This document shows, one piece after another, positions 1-9,343 of a stretch of DNA of 64,000 nt. The position numbers were made by a program, and so were the translations under genes. This DNA comes from Massilia arenae. Lineage in GTDB: Bacteria > Pseudomonadota > Gammaproteobacteria > Burkholderiales > Burkholderiaceae_D. The stretch covers positions 62,001 to 126,000 of the forward strand of contig NZ_VPFD01000006.1 of NCBI RefSeq assembly GCF_008014745.1, written 5' to 3'. How positions within the stretch are numbered: position 1 is the first letter of the stretch; each line of letters starts with the position of its first letter. The notes under the pieces were generated by a model, which ran no database searches, had not been told where the DNA came from, and saw only the letters and a list, made by a program, of their open reading frames with translations.

Positions 1-1
1 C

Positions 2-265
2 GGCCGCGAGATGCACGAGGAACCGCAGGTGCTGCACTTCGGGTCGAAAGGCGCGGGCCTCAAGCTGCGCGAGGGCATGGTGTTCACCATCGAGCCCATG
101 CTCAACCGGGGTGGGCGCAGCGTGCGCACCGAGGACGATGGCTGGACCGTCGTGACGCGCGATGGGGCCTTGTCGGCGCAGTTCGAGCACACTGTGGCCG
201 TCACGGCCAGCGGTGTCGCGGTGCTGACCCTGCGTCCCGAAGAACGCGCGATGGTCGCCGCCTAG
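2..265 (+). CDS. map: Type I methionine aminopeptidase, C-terminal fragment (cut by window edge)
   Basis: Only the last part of the protein is in the window; the reading frame runs back through the left edge, so the internal ATG at 11 is not the start. The visible residues GREMHEEPQV, GMVFTIEPM and SAQFEHT match the C-terminal half of type I methionine aminopeptidases, where a His, two Glu and neighbouring residues bind the two catalytic metal ions. The enzyme removes the initiator Met from new cytosolic proteins. The stop codon overlaps by four bases the end of the convergent DsrE-like gene. Family identity is clear. It could be the main Map or a paralogue, which the missing N-terminal part would decide. 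Confidence 0.9.
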   Translation, partial: GREMHEEPQVLHFGSKGAGLKLREGMVFTIEPMLNRGGRSVRTEDDGWTVVTRDGALSAQFEHTVAVTASGVAVLTLRPEERAMVAA

Positions 266-648
266 AACACCAGCATGCGCCAACCCGGCGCGCTGCCCTG
301 CTCAACGAAGGACACCATGCCTTCGACGCCGGCGCAGTGCGGCGCGAGCGCCGAACGGTCGGCGCCGCTGGCGTGCAGCGCCTGGGTGCAGGCGCGTATC
401 TCCACGCCCAGATCGACGCTCGCCTCCAGGTGACGTGAGATCGGCCACTGCTCCGCGCCGAAGCCGGTCAGGCGCGCCGCATTCTCGGCCAGCAGCCATT
501 GCACCGACTGGCTCGAGAACAGCATCTTGACCCGCATATCGAGTGCAGCCGCGGCTTGCGCGGTCATGAAGGGGGTAGCGAGCAGTTCTGGCCGTGACAG
601 GTCGCAGGACCAGACCAGGATGGCCAGCCCGCGCTCCTGCGTGCTCAC
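262..648 (-). CDS. DsrE-like small protein
   Basis: A 128-residue protein starting at a GTG that overlaps the stop of the upstream GcvH-like gene (GTGA), so the two are translationally coupled. The fold pattern (beta strand LAILVWSCD, a helix, strand VKMLFSS, a long helix, strand VEIRACTQAL) suits the DsrE/DsrF-like superfamily, whose members carry sulfur on a cysteine. Cys15, Cys87 and Cys105 are candidates; Cys87 in IRACTQAL sits where family members often have their active Cys. The coupling to a lipoyl-domain protein recalls sulfur-transfer modules, but no other sulfur-oxidation gene is in view, so the function is unknown. Confidence 0.7.
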   Translation of the reverse strand: MSTQERGLAILVWSCDLSRPELLATPFMTAQAAAALDMRVKMLFSSQSVQWLLAENAARLTGFGAEQWPISRHLEASVDLGVEIRACTQALHASGADRSALAPHCAGVEGMVSFVEQGSAPGWRMLVF

Positions 649-1091
649 GGCTTGATCCAGTCGTCGGTCGGCTCGAGCCGCATGCGGCGCTCGGCCTGTT
701 CGGCAAGCAGGGCGCCATGCGCCAGCCGGGCGCGGTCGCCCTCCCAGTCGCTGGCCTGGATCACACAGATCCAGCCCTTGCCGTACGGGTCCTGGTTGAT
801 GAGTTCGGGCTTGTCTTCGAGCGCCTCGTTGATCTCGACCACGGTGCCGGAGACCGGCGTCTTGATCGTCACCACCGTCTTGCTCAGCTCGACCACACCC
901 ATGGTCTTGCCCTGCTCGAGCTCATTGCCGACCGACTTCGGCCGGCACATATAGAAATAATTACCGCTGATCTTGACGCCGAAGGCGCTGACGCCGACCT
1001 GCATGCGGCCTTCGCCCAGGTCGCGGCACCACATATCGTTCTCCAGATCGAAATAGCAGTCGTCCGGATAATCGAAGCCGAGGATGATCAT
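645..1091 (-). CDS. GcvH-like lipoyl-domain protein
   Basis: A 148-residue protein from the ATG at 1091. A longer frame extends upstream into the tRNA-Sec gene and is therefore rejected. It resembles glycine-cleavage H protein and lipoate-binding relatives: the segment VVELSKTVVTIKTPVSGTV contains the E-x-x-K arrangement around Lys71, the expected lipoylation site on a beta-hairpin, followed by the PVSGTVVEIN strand typical of lipoyl domains. No glycine-cleavage genes (gcvT, gcvP) are adjacent; instead it is coupled to a DsrE-like gene and lies 22 bases downstream of selC, perhaps on the same transcript. There is no clear Shine-Dalgarno sequence. It may be a dedicated carrier rather than the housekeeping H protein. 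Confidence 0.75.
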   Translation of the reverse strand: MIILGFDYPDDCYFDLENDMWCRDLGEGRMQVGVSAFGVKISGNYFYMCRPKSVGNELEQGKTMGVVELSKTVVTIKTPVSGTVVEINEALEDKPELINQDPYGKGWICVIQASDWEGDRARLAHGALLAEQAERRMRLEPTDDWIKP

Positions 1092-1113
1092 GGTAGTAAG
1101 GGGAATAAAGTCA

Positions 1114-1209
1114 TGGCGGAAGGATGCGGGAGTCGAACCCACCCGGCGACGCATGGCGCCACCAACTGGGTTTGAAGCCCAGCCGCCCCACCAGGGACGA
1201 TTTCCTTCC
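1114..1209 (-). tRNA. selC: tRNA-Sec (anticodon TCA)
   Basis: A 96-base gene on the minus strand. The 5' end is GGAAGGAAATCGTCCC, the anticodon arm GGCTGGGCTTCAAACCCAG places anticodon TCA in its loop, a long variable arm follows (TGGCGCCATGCGTCGCC region), then the T arm GGGTTCGACTCCC, and the 3' end CCTTCC with discriminator G and an encoded CCA. Overall size and arm order match bacterial tRNA-Sec. In the long acceptor stem seven pairs are perfect and the eighth is A opposite A. This tRNA is charged with Ser, converted to Sec by SelA and delivered by SelB; both genes lie 5.6 kb away with the UGA-containing fdhA. Confidence 0.96.
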
Positions 1210-1241
1210 GAAGAGCCCGCATTTTACCGCGTGCGGGCAAT

Positions 1242-1919
1242 TCAATCCAGTGCCGGGCTGGAACGACGCTCGAGGATCTGCAGTTTGCCGAGCACGCTCG
1301 CCACCTTGGTGGTGATGACGTCGATCGCCGGGCCGTTCGCGCCGTGCGGCAGGATCATGTCGGCGCTGCGCCTGGTCGGCTCGATGAATTGCTTGTGCAT
1401 CGGACGCACCGTGTCCATGTACTGGCCGACGATGCTGTCCAGCGAGCGGCCGCGTTCGGCGACGTCGCGCTGCAAGCGGCGGATAAAGCGCACGTCGGGC
1501 GCGGTGTCGACGAAGATCTTCAGCGACATCATGTCGCGCAGGTCGGCGTCGTACAGCGCGAACAGGCCCTCGATCACGATCACCGGAGCCGGCTTGACGG
1601 GAATGGTCTGGCCGGTACGGTTGGACACGGTGAAGTCATAGATCGGCATCGCGATCGATTCGCCGTTGCGCAAGGCGCGCACATGCTCGACCAGCAGCGG
1701 CCAGTCGAAGGCGTGCGGGTGATCGTAGTTCTGTTCGCGCCGCTCTTCCATGGTGAGATGGGTCTGGTCGCGATAGTAGTCGTCCTGCATGACGACGGAA
1801 ACGAGATCGGTGCCGAACGACGACAGCACTTGCTGCGTCACCGTCGATTTGCCACTGCCGCTGCCGCCGGCCACGCCAATGACAAAGGGTACAAAGGGTT
1901 GCGAAGGATTCTGATTCAT
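1242..1919 (-). CDS. udk: Uridine kinase
   Basis: A 225-residue P-loop kinase. The Walker A motif GGSGSGKST lies at residues 18-26, followed by QDDYYRD and NYDHPHAFDW, both diagnostic of uridine/cytidine kinases, and VIEGLFAL further on. It phosphorylates uridine and cytidine in the pyrimidine salvage pathway in the cytosol. Length agrees with the usual 210-230 residues. The gene stands alone: its stop is 32 bases from selC and it is divergent from the phospholipase C gene. Nothing unusual is seen. Confidence 0.95.
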   Translation of the reverse strand: MNQNPSQPFVPFVIGVAGGSGSGKSTVTQQVLSSFGTDLVSVVMQDDYYRDQTHLTMEERREQNYDHPHAFDWPLLVEHVRALRNGESIAMPIYDFTVSNRTGQTIPVKPAPVIVIEGLFALYDADLRDMMSLKIFVDTAPDVRFIRRLQRDVAERGRSLDSIVGQYMDTVRPMHKQFIEPTRRSADMILPHGANGPAIDVITTKVASVLGKLQILERRSSPALD

Positions 1920-2100
1920 CCCGCCATGATACCGGAGCGGCGTGGGTTTCGACAGGGGCGACGGGCTGCACGCATCGGTCTGTCATTACATCGTCATGCA
2001 CATCGCTTACCTTGGCGAAGTTGCAAACAATATCGGCACAACAACATAACGCGGCAATTGTTGTTACCCAATCGCAAACACCTATTCCCGGATAGATCTC

Positions 2101-4344
2101 ATGACTTCACGCCGCAAATTCCTGAGCAGCAGTGCCCGCGCCGGCATCGCCGCCGCCACCTACGCAGCTTTCCCGCCCGCCATCCAGCGCGCGCTCGCCA
2201 TCCCCTCCAACAATGCCACGGGCACCATTCGCGACGTCGAGCACGTGGTGATCCTGATGCAAGAGAACCGCGCCTTCGACCATTATTTCGGCACACTGGC
2301 CGGCGTACGCGGATTCGGCGACCGCTTCCCGATCCCCCTGCCTGAAGGTCGCAACGTATGGCAGCAGCGGATGGGTAACGGCAACCTGATGATGCCGTTC
2401 CACCTCGACGGCAGCAAGGGCAATGCCCAGCGCGCCAACGGCACGCCGCACGACTGGCTCGACAGCCAGCTGGCCTGGGACAACGGCCGCATGGACCAAT
2501 GGCCGCGCTACAAGAACCCGATTTCGATGGGCTATTTCAAGGACAGCGAAATCCCGTTCGCCTTCGCGCTGGCCAATGCCTTTACCTTGTGCGATGCCTA
2601 CCATTGCTCCATGCACACCGGGACCGACGCCAACCGCTCGTTCTTCCTGACCGGCACCAATGGCGCGGTGCCGACCGCCACCGCCTTCGTCACCAATGAG
2701 TGGGATGCAATCGATGGCGTCGCCGCCGGCGTCAATATCGGCTACACCTGGACCACGTATGCCGAACGCCTCGAAGCGGCCGGAGTCAGCTGGATCAGCT
2801 ACCAGAACATGCCCGACGAATGGGGCGACAATATGCTCGGCGCCTTCCGCCAGTTCAGGCGCGCCAACATCGCGTCAGGCTATCCCGTTTCCAGCGGCGG
2901 CGCCCCTGGCCAGCCCTATACCAATACCGGCCAGTCCCTGCCCTACAAAGCCTATGACGCGGCGACCGACAACGCCAACAACCCGCTCTACAAGGGCATC
3001 GCCAACACCCTGCCCGGCACCCGGCCCGAGCAATACCTGGACGCCTTCAAGCGCGACATCCGCGAGGGCAAGCTGCCGGCGGTGTCGTGGATGAACGCGC
3101 CGTCGATCTACTGCGAACATCCCGGCCCATCGAGCCCGGTGCAGGGTTCCTGGTTCCTGCAAGAGGTGCTGGACGCCCTGACCGCCAACCCCGAGGTGTG
3201 GAGCAAGACGGTCCTGATCGTCAATTTCGACGAAAACGACGGCTACTTCGACCACGTGCCCTCCCCCTCGGCGCCCTCGCCCGACGGCAAGGGCGGCTAC
3301 GCCGGAAAGACCACGCTGGCGGCCGGCGACCTGACGCACGAGTACTTCACGCATCCGCGCCCGGCGGGCAGCACCAAGCAGCCGGCGCCCGACGGCCGGG
3401 TATTCGGCCCTGGCCCGCGGGTGCCGATGTATGTGATCTCGCCCTGGAGCCGTGGCGGCTGGGTCAACTCGCAGGTGTTCGACCACACCTCGGTGCTGCG
3501 CTTCCTTGAAGCGCGCTTCGGTGTAAAGGAGCCGAATATCAGCCCCTTCCGCCGCGCCGTGTGCGGCGACCTGACCAGCGCCTTCAACTTCGTGTCGCCC
3601 AACGACGAGGCGCTACCGGTGCTCTCGGGCCGCAAGAGCAAGGGCGAGGCCGACGCCCTGCGCGCCGCGCAGCAACGCCTGCCGCAGGTCCCGGCGCCAG
3701 CCGCGCCGCAGATGCCCGTCCAGGCCGCAGGGACGCGCCCCTCGCGCGCGCTGCCGTATGAGCTGGCGACCACCTGCGAAATACAGCCCGGCACCACGAT
3801 GGCCGCCTCGCGGGTGGCGCTGACCTTCATCAACAGCGGCCGCCAGGGCGCCGTGTTCCACGTCTACGACCGCAAGAACCTGGCCGCCATCCCGCGCCGC
3901 TACACGGTCGAAGCGGGCAAGTCGCTGGCGGATGTCTGGACACCTGCCGTCGGCGGCGCCTACGACCTGTGGGTGCTGGGGCCGAACGGCTACCACCGCC
4001 ACTTCAGCGGCAGCGCGCTGCGCGCCGTGGCGGCGGGCCAGCCGCGCCCCGACGTCCAGGTGCGCTGCGACGCCGCTACCGGCGAACTGGTGTTGCGCCT
4101 GGTGAACACCGGCGCCGCGCCGTGTACCTTCGTCCTGGGCGCCAACGCGTATGCGCAGCTACGGCAGCAGCACACGCTGGCGCCGCGCACCGAACTGACC
4201 GTGCGCATTCCCGTGGCGGGCAACGATTACTGGTACGACTTCAGCGCCACGGTATCCGGCCAGCCCGACTACCTGCGCCGCTTCGCCGGCCGCGTCGAGA
4301 CCGGCCGCCACACGGTCAGCGACCCGGCGCTGGGCCGCGCCTGA
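2101..4344 (+). CDS. Phosphocholine-preferring phospholipase C, Tat-exported
   Basis: A 747-residue protein that begins with a twin-arginine signal (MTSRRKFLSSSARAG), so it is folded before export. The region around residues 40-480 is the phosphoesterase domain of the PlcN/PlcH and acid phosphatase AcpA family: HVVILMQENRAFDHYFGTL, the SFFLTGTN segment, IVNFDENDGYFDHV and DHTSVLRFLEARFGV are all present. The C-terminal third (about 580-735) carries the paired beta-rich domains usual in this family. It should release phosphorylcholine from phosphatidylcholine, and may serve phosphate scavenging or lysis. It stands alone before a PEP-CTERM gene. The 181-base upstream region shows no site I can name. 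Confidence 0.93.
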   Translation: MTSRRKFLSSSARAGIAAATYAAFPPAIQRALAIPSNNATGTIRDVEHVVILMQENRAFDHYFGTLAGVRGFGDRFPIPLPEGRNVWQQRMGNGNLMMPFHLDGSKGNAQRANGTPHDWLDSQLAWDNGRMDQWPRYKNPISMGYFKDSEIPFAFALANAFTLCDAYHCSMHTGTDANRSFFLTGTNGAVPTATAFVTNEWDAIDGVAAGVNIGYTWTTYAERLEAAGVSWISYQNMPDEWGDNMLGAFRQFRRANIASGYPVSSGGAPGQPYTNTGQSLPYKAYDAATDNANNPLYKGIANTLPGTRPEQYLDAFKRDIREGKLPAVSWMNAPSIYCEHPGPSSPVQGSWFLQEVLDALTANPEVWSKTVLIVNFDENDGYFDHVPSPSAPSPDGKGGYAGKTTLAAGDLTHEYFTHPRPAGSTKQPAPDGRVFGPGPRVPMYVISPWSRGGWVNSQVFDHTSVLRFLEARFGVKEPNISPFRRAVCGDLTSAFNFVSPNDEALPVLSGRKSKGEADALRAAQQRLPQVPAPAAPQMPVQAAGTRPSRALPYELATTCEIQPGTTMAASRVALTFINSGRQGAVFHVYDRKNLAAIPRRYTVEAGKSLADVWTPAVGGAYDLWVLGPNGYHRHFSGSALRAVAAGQPRPDVQVRCDAATGELVLRLVNTGAAPCTFVLGANAYAQLRQQHTLAPRTELTVRIPVAGNDYWYDFSATVSGQPDYLRRFAGRVETGRHTVSDPALGRA

Positions 4345-4367
4345 ACAGACTATTGAAAGGAATTCTC

Positions 4368-4958
4368 ATGCAATCGATCATTCGCAACTTCGCGGTCGGC
4401 GCCGCCATCGCGCTGTGCGCCCCCTTCGCCTCGGCCGCCGTACTGAACTTCGACGATATCGTCGGCCCCGACGGTTTTGCCGTCGTTCCCGGCAACTACG
4501 GTGGCCTGGACTGGTCGGCGTCCGGCCTGAACGTGTTCACCGCGCAAGGCGCGCCCTTCACGCCGCATTCGGGCCCGGGCCAGGTGACGACGGACTGGAT
4601 CGACGGCGGGCCGATCGCGAGCACCATCCGCTTCCTGGCGCCGACGGTGTTCAACGGCGCCTGGTTCTCGGGATACGAGGACAGCAGCGTGCGCTTCGAC
4701 CTCTACGTTGGCGGCCAACTGGTCGCCAGCTCGGCCGCGCTGCAACTGTCGGCCGCGTCGGCCTTCCTCGACGCCGGCTGGGATGGCGCGATCGATTCGG
4801 TGGTCGTGCGCACCGGCGCCCAGGGCTCCTACGCGATGGACGACTTCACTTTCGTCGATGCCGCAGAGGTGCCGGAACCGGGCGTGCCGGCCCTGCTGCT
4901 GGCCGGCGTAGGCGGCTTGCTAGTCCTTCGGCGGAAACAGCAAGGTCCCCGGCCGTAA
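4368..4958 (+). CDS. PEP-CTERM sorted exported protein
   Basis: A 196-residue protein from the ATG at 4368, preceded by AAAGGA. It has a signal peptide (residues 1-22, ending ASA), a beta-rich body without a recognised enzyme motif, and a C-terminal sorting tag: VPEPG, a hydrophobic helix [13 protein letters not shown], then an RRK cluster. This tripartite tail is the PEP-CTERM signal processed by exosortase and usually linked to exopolysaccharide producers; no exosortase gene is in the window. The last 39 bases overlap the convergent selB 3' end, so both transcripts must run into each other. The specific role is unknown. Confidence 0.88.
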   Translation: MQSIIRNFAVGAAIALCAPFASAAVLNFDDIVGPDGFAVVPGNYGGLDWSASGLNVFTAQGAPFTPHSGPGQVTTDWIDGGPIASTIRFLAPTVFNGAWFSGYEDSSVRFDLYVGGQLVASSAALQLSAASAFLDAGWDGAIDSVVVRTGAQGSYAMDDFTFVDAAEVPEPGVPALLLAGVGGLLVLRRKQQGPRP

Positions 4959-6836
4959 CAGGTGCACGTCGCCGACCCGGCGCAAGAAGCCGATCCGGTC
5001 GAAGAACTCCAGGATCTGGATCGCGCGCTTGCGGCCGAGTCCCGTCTCGTCGCGGAAACGCGCCGCCGTGACCTGGCCCTGGGCATCCTCATGTGCCAGG
5101 CGGCGCACCAGGTCGGCGGCCTCCTGCATCACGGCCGGGTGGTAGAACAGGTCTTTCACGATCTGATAGACGTCGCCGCCGCGCGCCATGCGGCCCAGCA
5201 CCTGGCGCACCTGCACTTCGGGCAGGCGCGCGGTCTGGGCGATGTCGCGCACCCACGGTGGGTCGTAGCGGCCGTCCAGCAGTTTCGGCAGCGCGTGTTC
5301 TGCCACCACCTGCTCGGCCGCGCGCAAGGCCACGCCGTGCTCCGGCAGGTGCAGGAAGCCGTTGCGACGATTGATGCCGCCGGCGGCGATCATGTGTTCG
5401 GTCAGCTGCAGCCACAGCGCTTCGGGCATGCGCGGCGCGGCCAGGCGGCGCGCGCGCAGCAGGTCGGGGCCGATCTCGTCCGGGTATTTGGCATGGAAGT
5501 CGCCCAGCACGCGCAACAGGCCGGCCTCGTTCTCCTGCAGCCGCGCGCGTGAAACAATCCATTCGCCGCCGGCGCCGACCACGATGTCCGGCACCTGCTC
5601 CAGGTCGAACGGCCAGCGCGCCAGGCCAATGCTCCTGAGCCAGGTCGCACCGTTGACGCCATACGGCGCCTGGGCCAGCGCACCGAGCAGGCGGGTCATT
5701 GGATCGTCGGCGCGCTGGGTTTCCAGATAGGCCAGGCGTTCCGGCGTCTGGCGGTAGCGCACCGGCCCCAAGGGATCGAGCACCGATCCCCCGGCCACGG
5801 TGCGGATCGCCGAGGCGTCGCGCAAAATAAAACGGTCGCCGTGCCAGACATTGGCGGGCTTGTGCAGCACCAGCTGCGCCGGCGCAGCGCCGCCCGGCGC
5901 GATCGATGGCTGGCCTAATACGGCGACGGTCGCCAGGCAATCCTGGGTCGCCGCGTGCAGGTGCACCAGGGTGCCCGAGCGCAGCGCGCGTTCCTCGGTG
6001 GCGGCCACCTGCAGCCAGACGTCGATGCGCTGGGTCGTGAGCGCAATCGCCGGGTCGCACAGCACCTGGCCGCGCAGCTCATCGCTGCGTTCCAGGCCGG
6101 CCAGGCCGACGGCGCAGCGCTGTCCGGCCTGGGCTTCCTGCGCCGCCCGGCTGTGCACCTGGAGGCTGCGCACCCGGTATTCCTTGTCCGGCGCGGCGGC
6201 CAGCGACAAGCCGTCGCCGATGGCGACCTTGCCTGCCGAGACGCTGCCGGCGACCACGGTGCCCACGCCATCGAGCGTAAACGCACGGTCCAGGCCCATG
6301 CGGAATCCCGCGCCGGGCACGCCATCGCCAGGCGCCGCCCGCAGCGCCTCAACCAGCAGCCCGCGCAAGTCATCGATGCCGTCGCCGCGGATGCTCGATA
6401 CCTGCAGCACCGGGTAATCTTCGAGGCCGGCGCTGGCCAGCAAGCTGGCGACCGCCGCCTCGGTCTCGCGCAAGCGATCGGCATCGACGCGGTCGATCTT
6501 GGTGATCACGGCCGCACCGCGCCGTACGCCCAGCAGGGACAGGATGGTCGCATGCTCGATCGTTTGCGGCATCGGGCCGTCGTCGGCCGCGATCAGCAGC
6601 AGGCCGAAATCGATGCCGCTGGCGCCCGCCACCATGGTGCGCACGAGCTTTTCATGGCCCGGCACGTCAACGAAACCGATACGGCCGCCATCCTCGAGCG
6701 GCATCCAGGCGTAACCCAGCTCGATCGTGATGCCACGCTTTTTCTCTTCCGGCAGGCGGTCGGCGTCGATGCCGGTCAGCGCGCGCACCAGCGCGGTCTT
6801 GCCGTGGTCAATATGTCCGGCAGTGCCGACGATCAT
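4920..6836 (-). CDS. selB: Selenocysteine-specific elongation factor SelB
   Basis: A 638-residue translation factor. The N-terminal EF-Tu-like GTPase begins [20 protein letters not shown] (P-loop GHIDHGKT), with switch motif [12 protein letters not shown]3 DVPGHE and G4-like TKID. Beta-barrel domains follow to about residue 350, and the C-terminal part (about 390-638) consists of winged-helix repeats that bind the SECIS hairpin, ending with [19 protein letters not shown]. It delivers Sec-tRNA-Sec to the ribosome at UGA. Length is close to the usual 610-640. It is the last gene of the fdh-sel operon, 18 bases after selA, and overlaps the convergent PEP-CTERM gene. Confidence 0.97.
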   Translation of the reverse strand: MIVGTAGHIDHGKTALVRALTGIDADRLPEEKKRGITIELGYAWMPLEDGGRIGFVDVPGHEKLVRTMVAGASGIDFGLLLIAADDGPMPQTIEHATILSLLGVRRGAAVITKIDRVDADRLRETEAAVASLLASAGLEDYPVLQVSSIRGDGIDDLRGLLVEALRAAPGDGVPGAGFRMGLDRAFTLDGVGTVVAGSVSAGKVAIGDGLSLAAAPDKEYRVRSLQVHSRAAQEAQAGQRCAVGLAGLERSDELRGQVLCDPAIALTTQRIDVWLQVAATEERALRSGTLVHLHAATQDCLATVAVLGQPSIAPGGAAPAQLVLHKPANVWHGDRFILRDASAIRTVAGGSVLDPLGPVRYRQTPERLAYLETQRADDPMTRLLGALAQAPYGVNGATWLRSIGLARWPFDLEQVPDIVVGAGGEWIVSRARLQENEAGLLRVLGDFHAKYPDEIGPDLLRARRLAAPRMPEALWLQLTEHMIAAGGINRRNGFLHLPEHGVALRAAEQVVAEHALPKLLDGRYDPPWVRDIAQTARLPEVQVRQVLGRMARGGDVYQIVKDLFYHPAVMQEAADLVRRLAHEDAQGQVTAARFRDETGLGRKRAIQILEFFDRIGFLRRVGDVHLLRPGTLLFPPKD

Positions 6837-6854
6837 GCGAAATCCTTTACGTTC

Positions 6855-8306
6855 TTATGCTTCGACCAGCGCCGCGCGCAGCGCGCCCAGTTGCCCAAGC
6901 AGCTCGGCCGGGTCGTCGATGCAGCGGCAGTCGAGCAGCAGGCGGTCGTCGGCGATGCGGCCGATCACCGGCAGCGGCAATTCGCGCAGCGCTTCGGCCA
7001 GGGCGTCCAGCGCCGTGCCCATGCCACGCTTGCCGGCCAGGTTCGGTGCGATCGCCAGCCCGCTCGACGGCAGGCGGTCGATCGGCAGCGAACCGGAACC
7101 GATCTGGCTCACCATCGTCTCCAGCGTCACCGTGTAGCGCGGCGCCAGCGCCTCGCGCAGCGGCGTCAGGATGGCGTTCGCGGTCGCGCCCACCTGCTCT
7201 TGCGTGCGGGTCAGCCAGCGCAGGGTCGGCAGTTCGCGCAGCAGCAGTTCGGGCTGCAGATAGAGCCGCAGGGTCGCTTCCAGCGCCGCCAGCGGCAGTT
7301 TCGACAGGCGCAACGCGCGCTTCATCGGGAATTTTCGGATGCGGGTGACGAATTCCTTCGAGCCGACGATCAGGCCGGCCTGCGGCCCGCCCAGCAGCTT
7401 GTCGCCCGAAAAAGTCACCACGTCGCAGCCGGCGGCCAGCATCTGCTGCGGCGTCGGTTCCTGCGGCAAGCCGTACTTGCCCATGTCGATCAGCGAACCG
7501 CTGCCCAGGTCACTGACCAGGGCAACGCCGCGGGCATGCGCCAAGGGCGCCAGCTCGGCTTCGGACACCGAACTGGTAAAGCCCTGCACCGCGTAATTGC
7601 TGGTGTGGACCTTCATCAGCAGCGCGGTGCGTTCGTTGATCGCGCGCTCGTAGTCCGCCAGGTGGGTGCGGTTGGTGGTGCCGACTTCGACCATGTGGGC
7701 GCCGGCGCTGGCCATCACGTCGGGCATGCGGAAGGCGCCGCCAATTTCCACCAGTTCGCCGCGCGAGACGATCGCCTCGCGTCCGCCGCCCAGGGCGGCC
7801 AGCGACAGCAGCACGGCGGCGGCATTATTGTTGACCACGGTCGCGGCTTCGGCGCCGGTGATCTCGCACAGCAGGCCTTCGACGATGCTGTCGCGATCGC
7901 CGCGCGAGCCGCTGGCGAGGTCGTATTCGAGGTTGTTCGGGCCGGCCATCATCGCGACCAGGTGGTCGATTGCCGCTTGCGGCAGGACGGCGCGTCCGAG
8001 ATTGGTATGGATGACCGTACCGGTCAGGTTGATCACGCGGCGCATCTTCGGCGCCAGGCGTTCGGCAATGCGCCCGGCCAGCATCTGGCCGAGCGCCTCC
8101 GGCAGCAGCGCGCTCGCGGTGAGCACGCCGGCCAGGGCCTGCGCGCGCAGGCTATCGACTTGCGCGCGCGCTTGCGCCGCGACCAGGGTATGGCCGTGAG
8201 CGGAAACCTGCGCCTGCACGGATGGCAGGCGCAGCAGTTTATCGATCGAAGGCAGATCCTTGACTGTCGCCTTCGAGCCGTGGACCACGGACTCGTCAAG
8301 CGACAT
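6855..8306 (-). CDS. selA: L-seryl-tRNA(Sec) selenium transferase SelA
   Basis: A 483-residue PLP enzyme that turns Ser-tRNA-Sec into Sec-tRNA-Sec with selenophosphate as donor. The PLP-binding Lys is Lys303 in the motif [14 protein letters not shown], and [15 protein letters not shown] near residue 91-105 is the conserved N-terminal region. The frame stays open upstream into fdhE, but the ATG at 8306, two bases past the fdhE stop, gives the family length and is chosen. Downstream selB starts 18 bases later. The substrate tRNA gene, selC, is in this window; selD is not. Confidence 0.97.
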   Translation of the reverse strand: MSLDESVVHGSKATVKDLPSIDKLLRLPSVQAQVSAHGHTLVAAQARAQVDSLRAQALAGVLTASALLPEALGQMLAGRIAERLAPKMRRVINLTGTVIHTNLGRAVLPQAAIDHLVAMMAGPNNLEYDLASGSRGDRDSIVEGLLCEITGAEAATVVNNNAAAVLLSLAALGGGREAIVSRGELVEIGGAFRMPDVMASAGAHMVEVGTTNRTHLADYERAINERTALLMKVHTSNYAVQGFTSSVSEAELAPLAHARGVALVSDLGSGSLIDMGKYGLPQEPTPQQMLAAGCDVVTFSGDKLLGGPQAGLIVGSKEFVTRIRKFPMKRALRLSKLPLAALEATLRLYLQPELLLRELPTLRWLTRTQEQVGATANAILTPLREALAPRYTVTLETMVSQIGSGSLPIDRLPSSGLAIAPNLAGKRGMGTALDALAEALRELPLPVIGRIADDRLLLDCRCIDDPAELLGQLGALRAALVEA

Positions 8307-8308
8307 GG

Positions 8309-9328
8309 TCAATGACTCCCTGGTTGATCGTTTTCTGGAGCGTCGTCTTCGCCGCCCGTGAGCAGCAGCAGGTTGACGCCATGTGGCTGGAAGCCCGCCT
8401 CCGACACCAGGATGTCCAGTGTCAGGGTCGCCACGTCGTCCGCCACCGGATCGACGTGGAGATCTCTCTCCATGCGCACGATCTTCAGGTAGTGGCCGCA
8501 CTCGTCGCAGGTTTCGGCTTGCACCGATGCCTGCGCAGTATCTTCCTGCGCGCCATCGGTGGCCACCGCCTGCAGCGAGTGGTAGTGGATGCCCTTGGTA
8601 CTCTGGCAGTGGCTGCACTTGACCCGCACCATATGCCACTGCGTCGAACACAGTGCGCAATTGAGGTAGCGGAAGTGGCTGCCACCGGCATCCAGGCGCG
8701 TCACCGACGAGGTCGGCAAGCTGCCGCAGCACGGGCACAAGGTCACGTCGAGCGTGCGCCCGAACGGTTCCTGGCGCGCCGCGCCGTGGGCTTTCTGGAT
8801 TTCCAGGACCATATGGGTCCAGTAGACCTGCAGGCCGGCCGCCACCAGTGGCGCCGCACTCATGTCCAGGCCGGCTGCGCCTTGCAGCAGCAGTTCGGCT
8901 TGTCCCTCGAGTTGGTCGTCACTGGCGTCCAGCAAGGCCTGCACGGCCGCCTGGGCCGGGCTGCCCGCAAGGCGCGGGACCATCAGCTCCAGCATGCGGC
9001 GCAAGGCCCCGCGCCAGGCCGGGTCACGCGGCCATAGCGGCGCCGGCAGCGGCGCCTGGGCGGCGCGGCCGGCGGCCAGCAAGTCGTCGTCGCTGGGCAG
9101 CGCAACGGTCGGGAAGTCCTGCAGGACTTCATGCTGGACGTGCGCCAGTTCGGCGGCGAACAGCATGAAGTCGCGCATCGCATGCCCGGCCGCCAGCTGA
9201 CGCAGGCGGGTTTCACGGGTGGCGAAGAGCTCTGCCCGCACCGGGAGGTGCAGGTAGGGCATCTGCTGCCCGGACCGGACCGCGATTTCTTCCGGGCTGA
9301 GCAGCGGTGTTGCTTTGGTAACACTCAT
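8309..9328 (-). CDS. fdhE: Formate dehydrogenase maturation protein FdhE
   Basis: A 339-residue cytosolic protein. Its C-terminal half contains four paired-cysteine motifs, CPCCGS, CALC, CSHC and CDECGHYLK, that in FdhE bind iron in a rubredoxin-like way and are needed for activity of respiratory formate dehydrogenases. The N-terminal half is helical. Length is close to the E. coli protein of about 309 residues. It sits between fdhI (15 bases upstream) and selA (2-base gap), so it is co-translated with the enzyme it matures. Confidence 0.95.
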   Translation of the reverse strand: MSVTKATPLLSPEEIAVRSGQQMPYLHLPVRAELFATRETRLRQLAAGHAMRDFMLFAAELAHVQHEVLQDFPTVALPSDDDLLAAGRAAQAPLPAPLWPRDPAWRGALRRMLELMVPRLAGSPAQAAVQALLDASDDQLEGQAELLLQGAAGLDMSAAPLVAAGLQVYWTHMVLEIQKAHGAARQEPFGRTLDVTLCPCCGSLPTSSVTRLDAGGSHFRYLNCALCSTQWHMVRVKCSHCQSTKGIHYHSLQAVATDGAQEDTAQASVQAETCDECGHYLKIVRMERDLHVDPVADDVATLTLDILVSEAGFQPHGVNLLLLTGGEDDAPENDQPGSH

Positions 9329-9343
9329 AGAGCAGTGAAGTCC

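Noticed and set aside
1092..1154. N-terminal extension of the GcvH-like protein upstream of 1091
   Set aside because: It would be encoded by the tRNA-Sec gene sequence and is unlike family N-termini.
5955..8315. Long plus-strand open frame opposite selB and selA
   Set aside because: Low-complexity Gln/Arg/Ala-rich translation with no start signal; both opposite-strand genes are certain.
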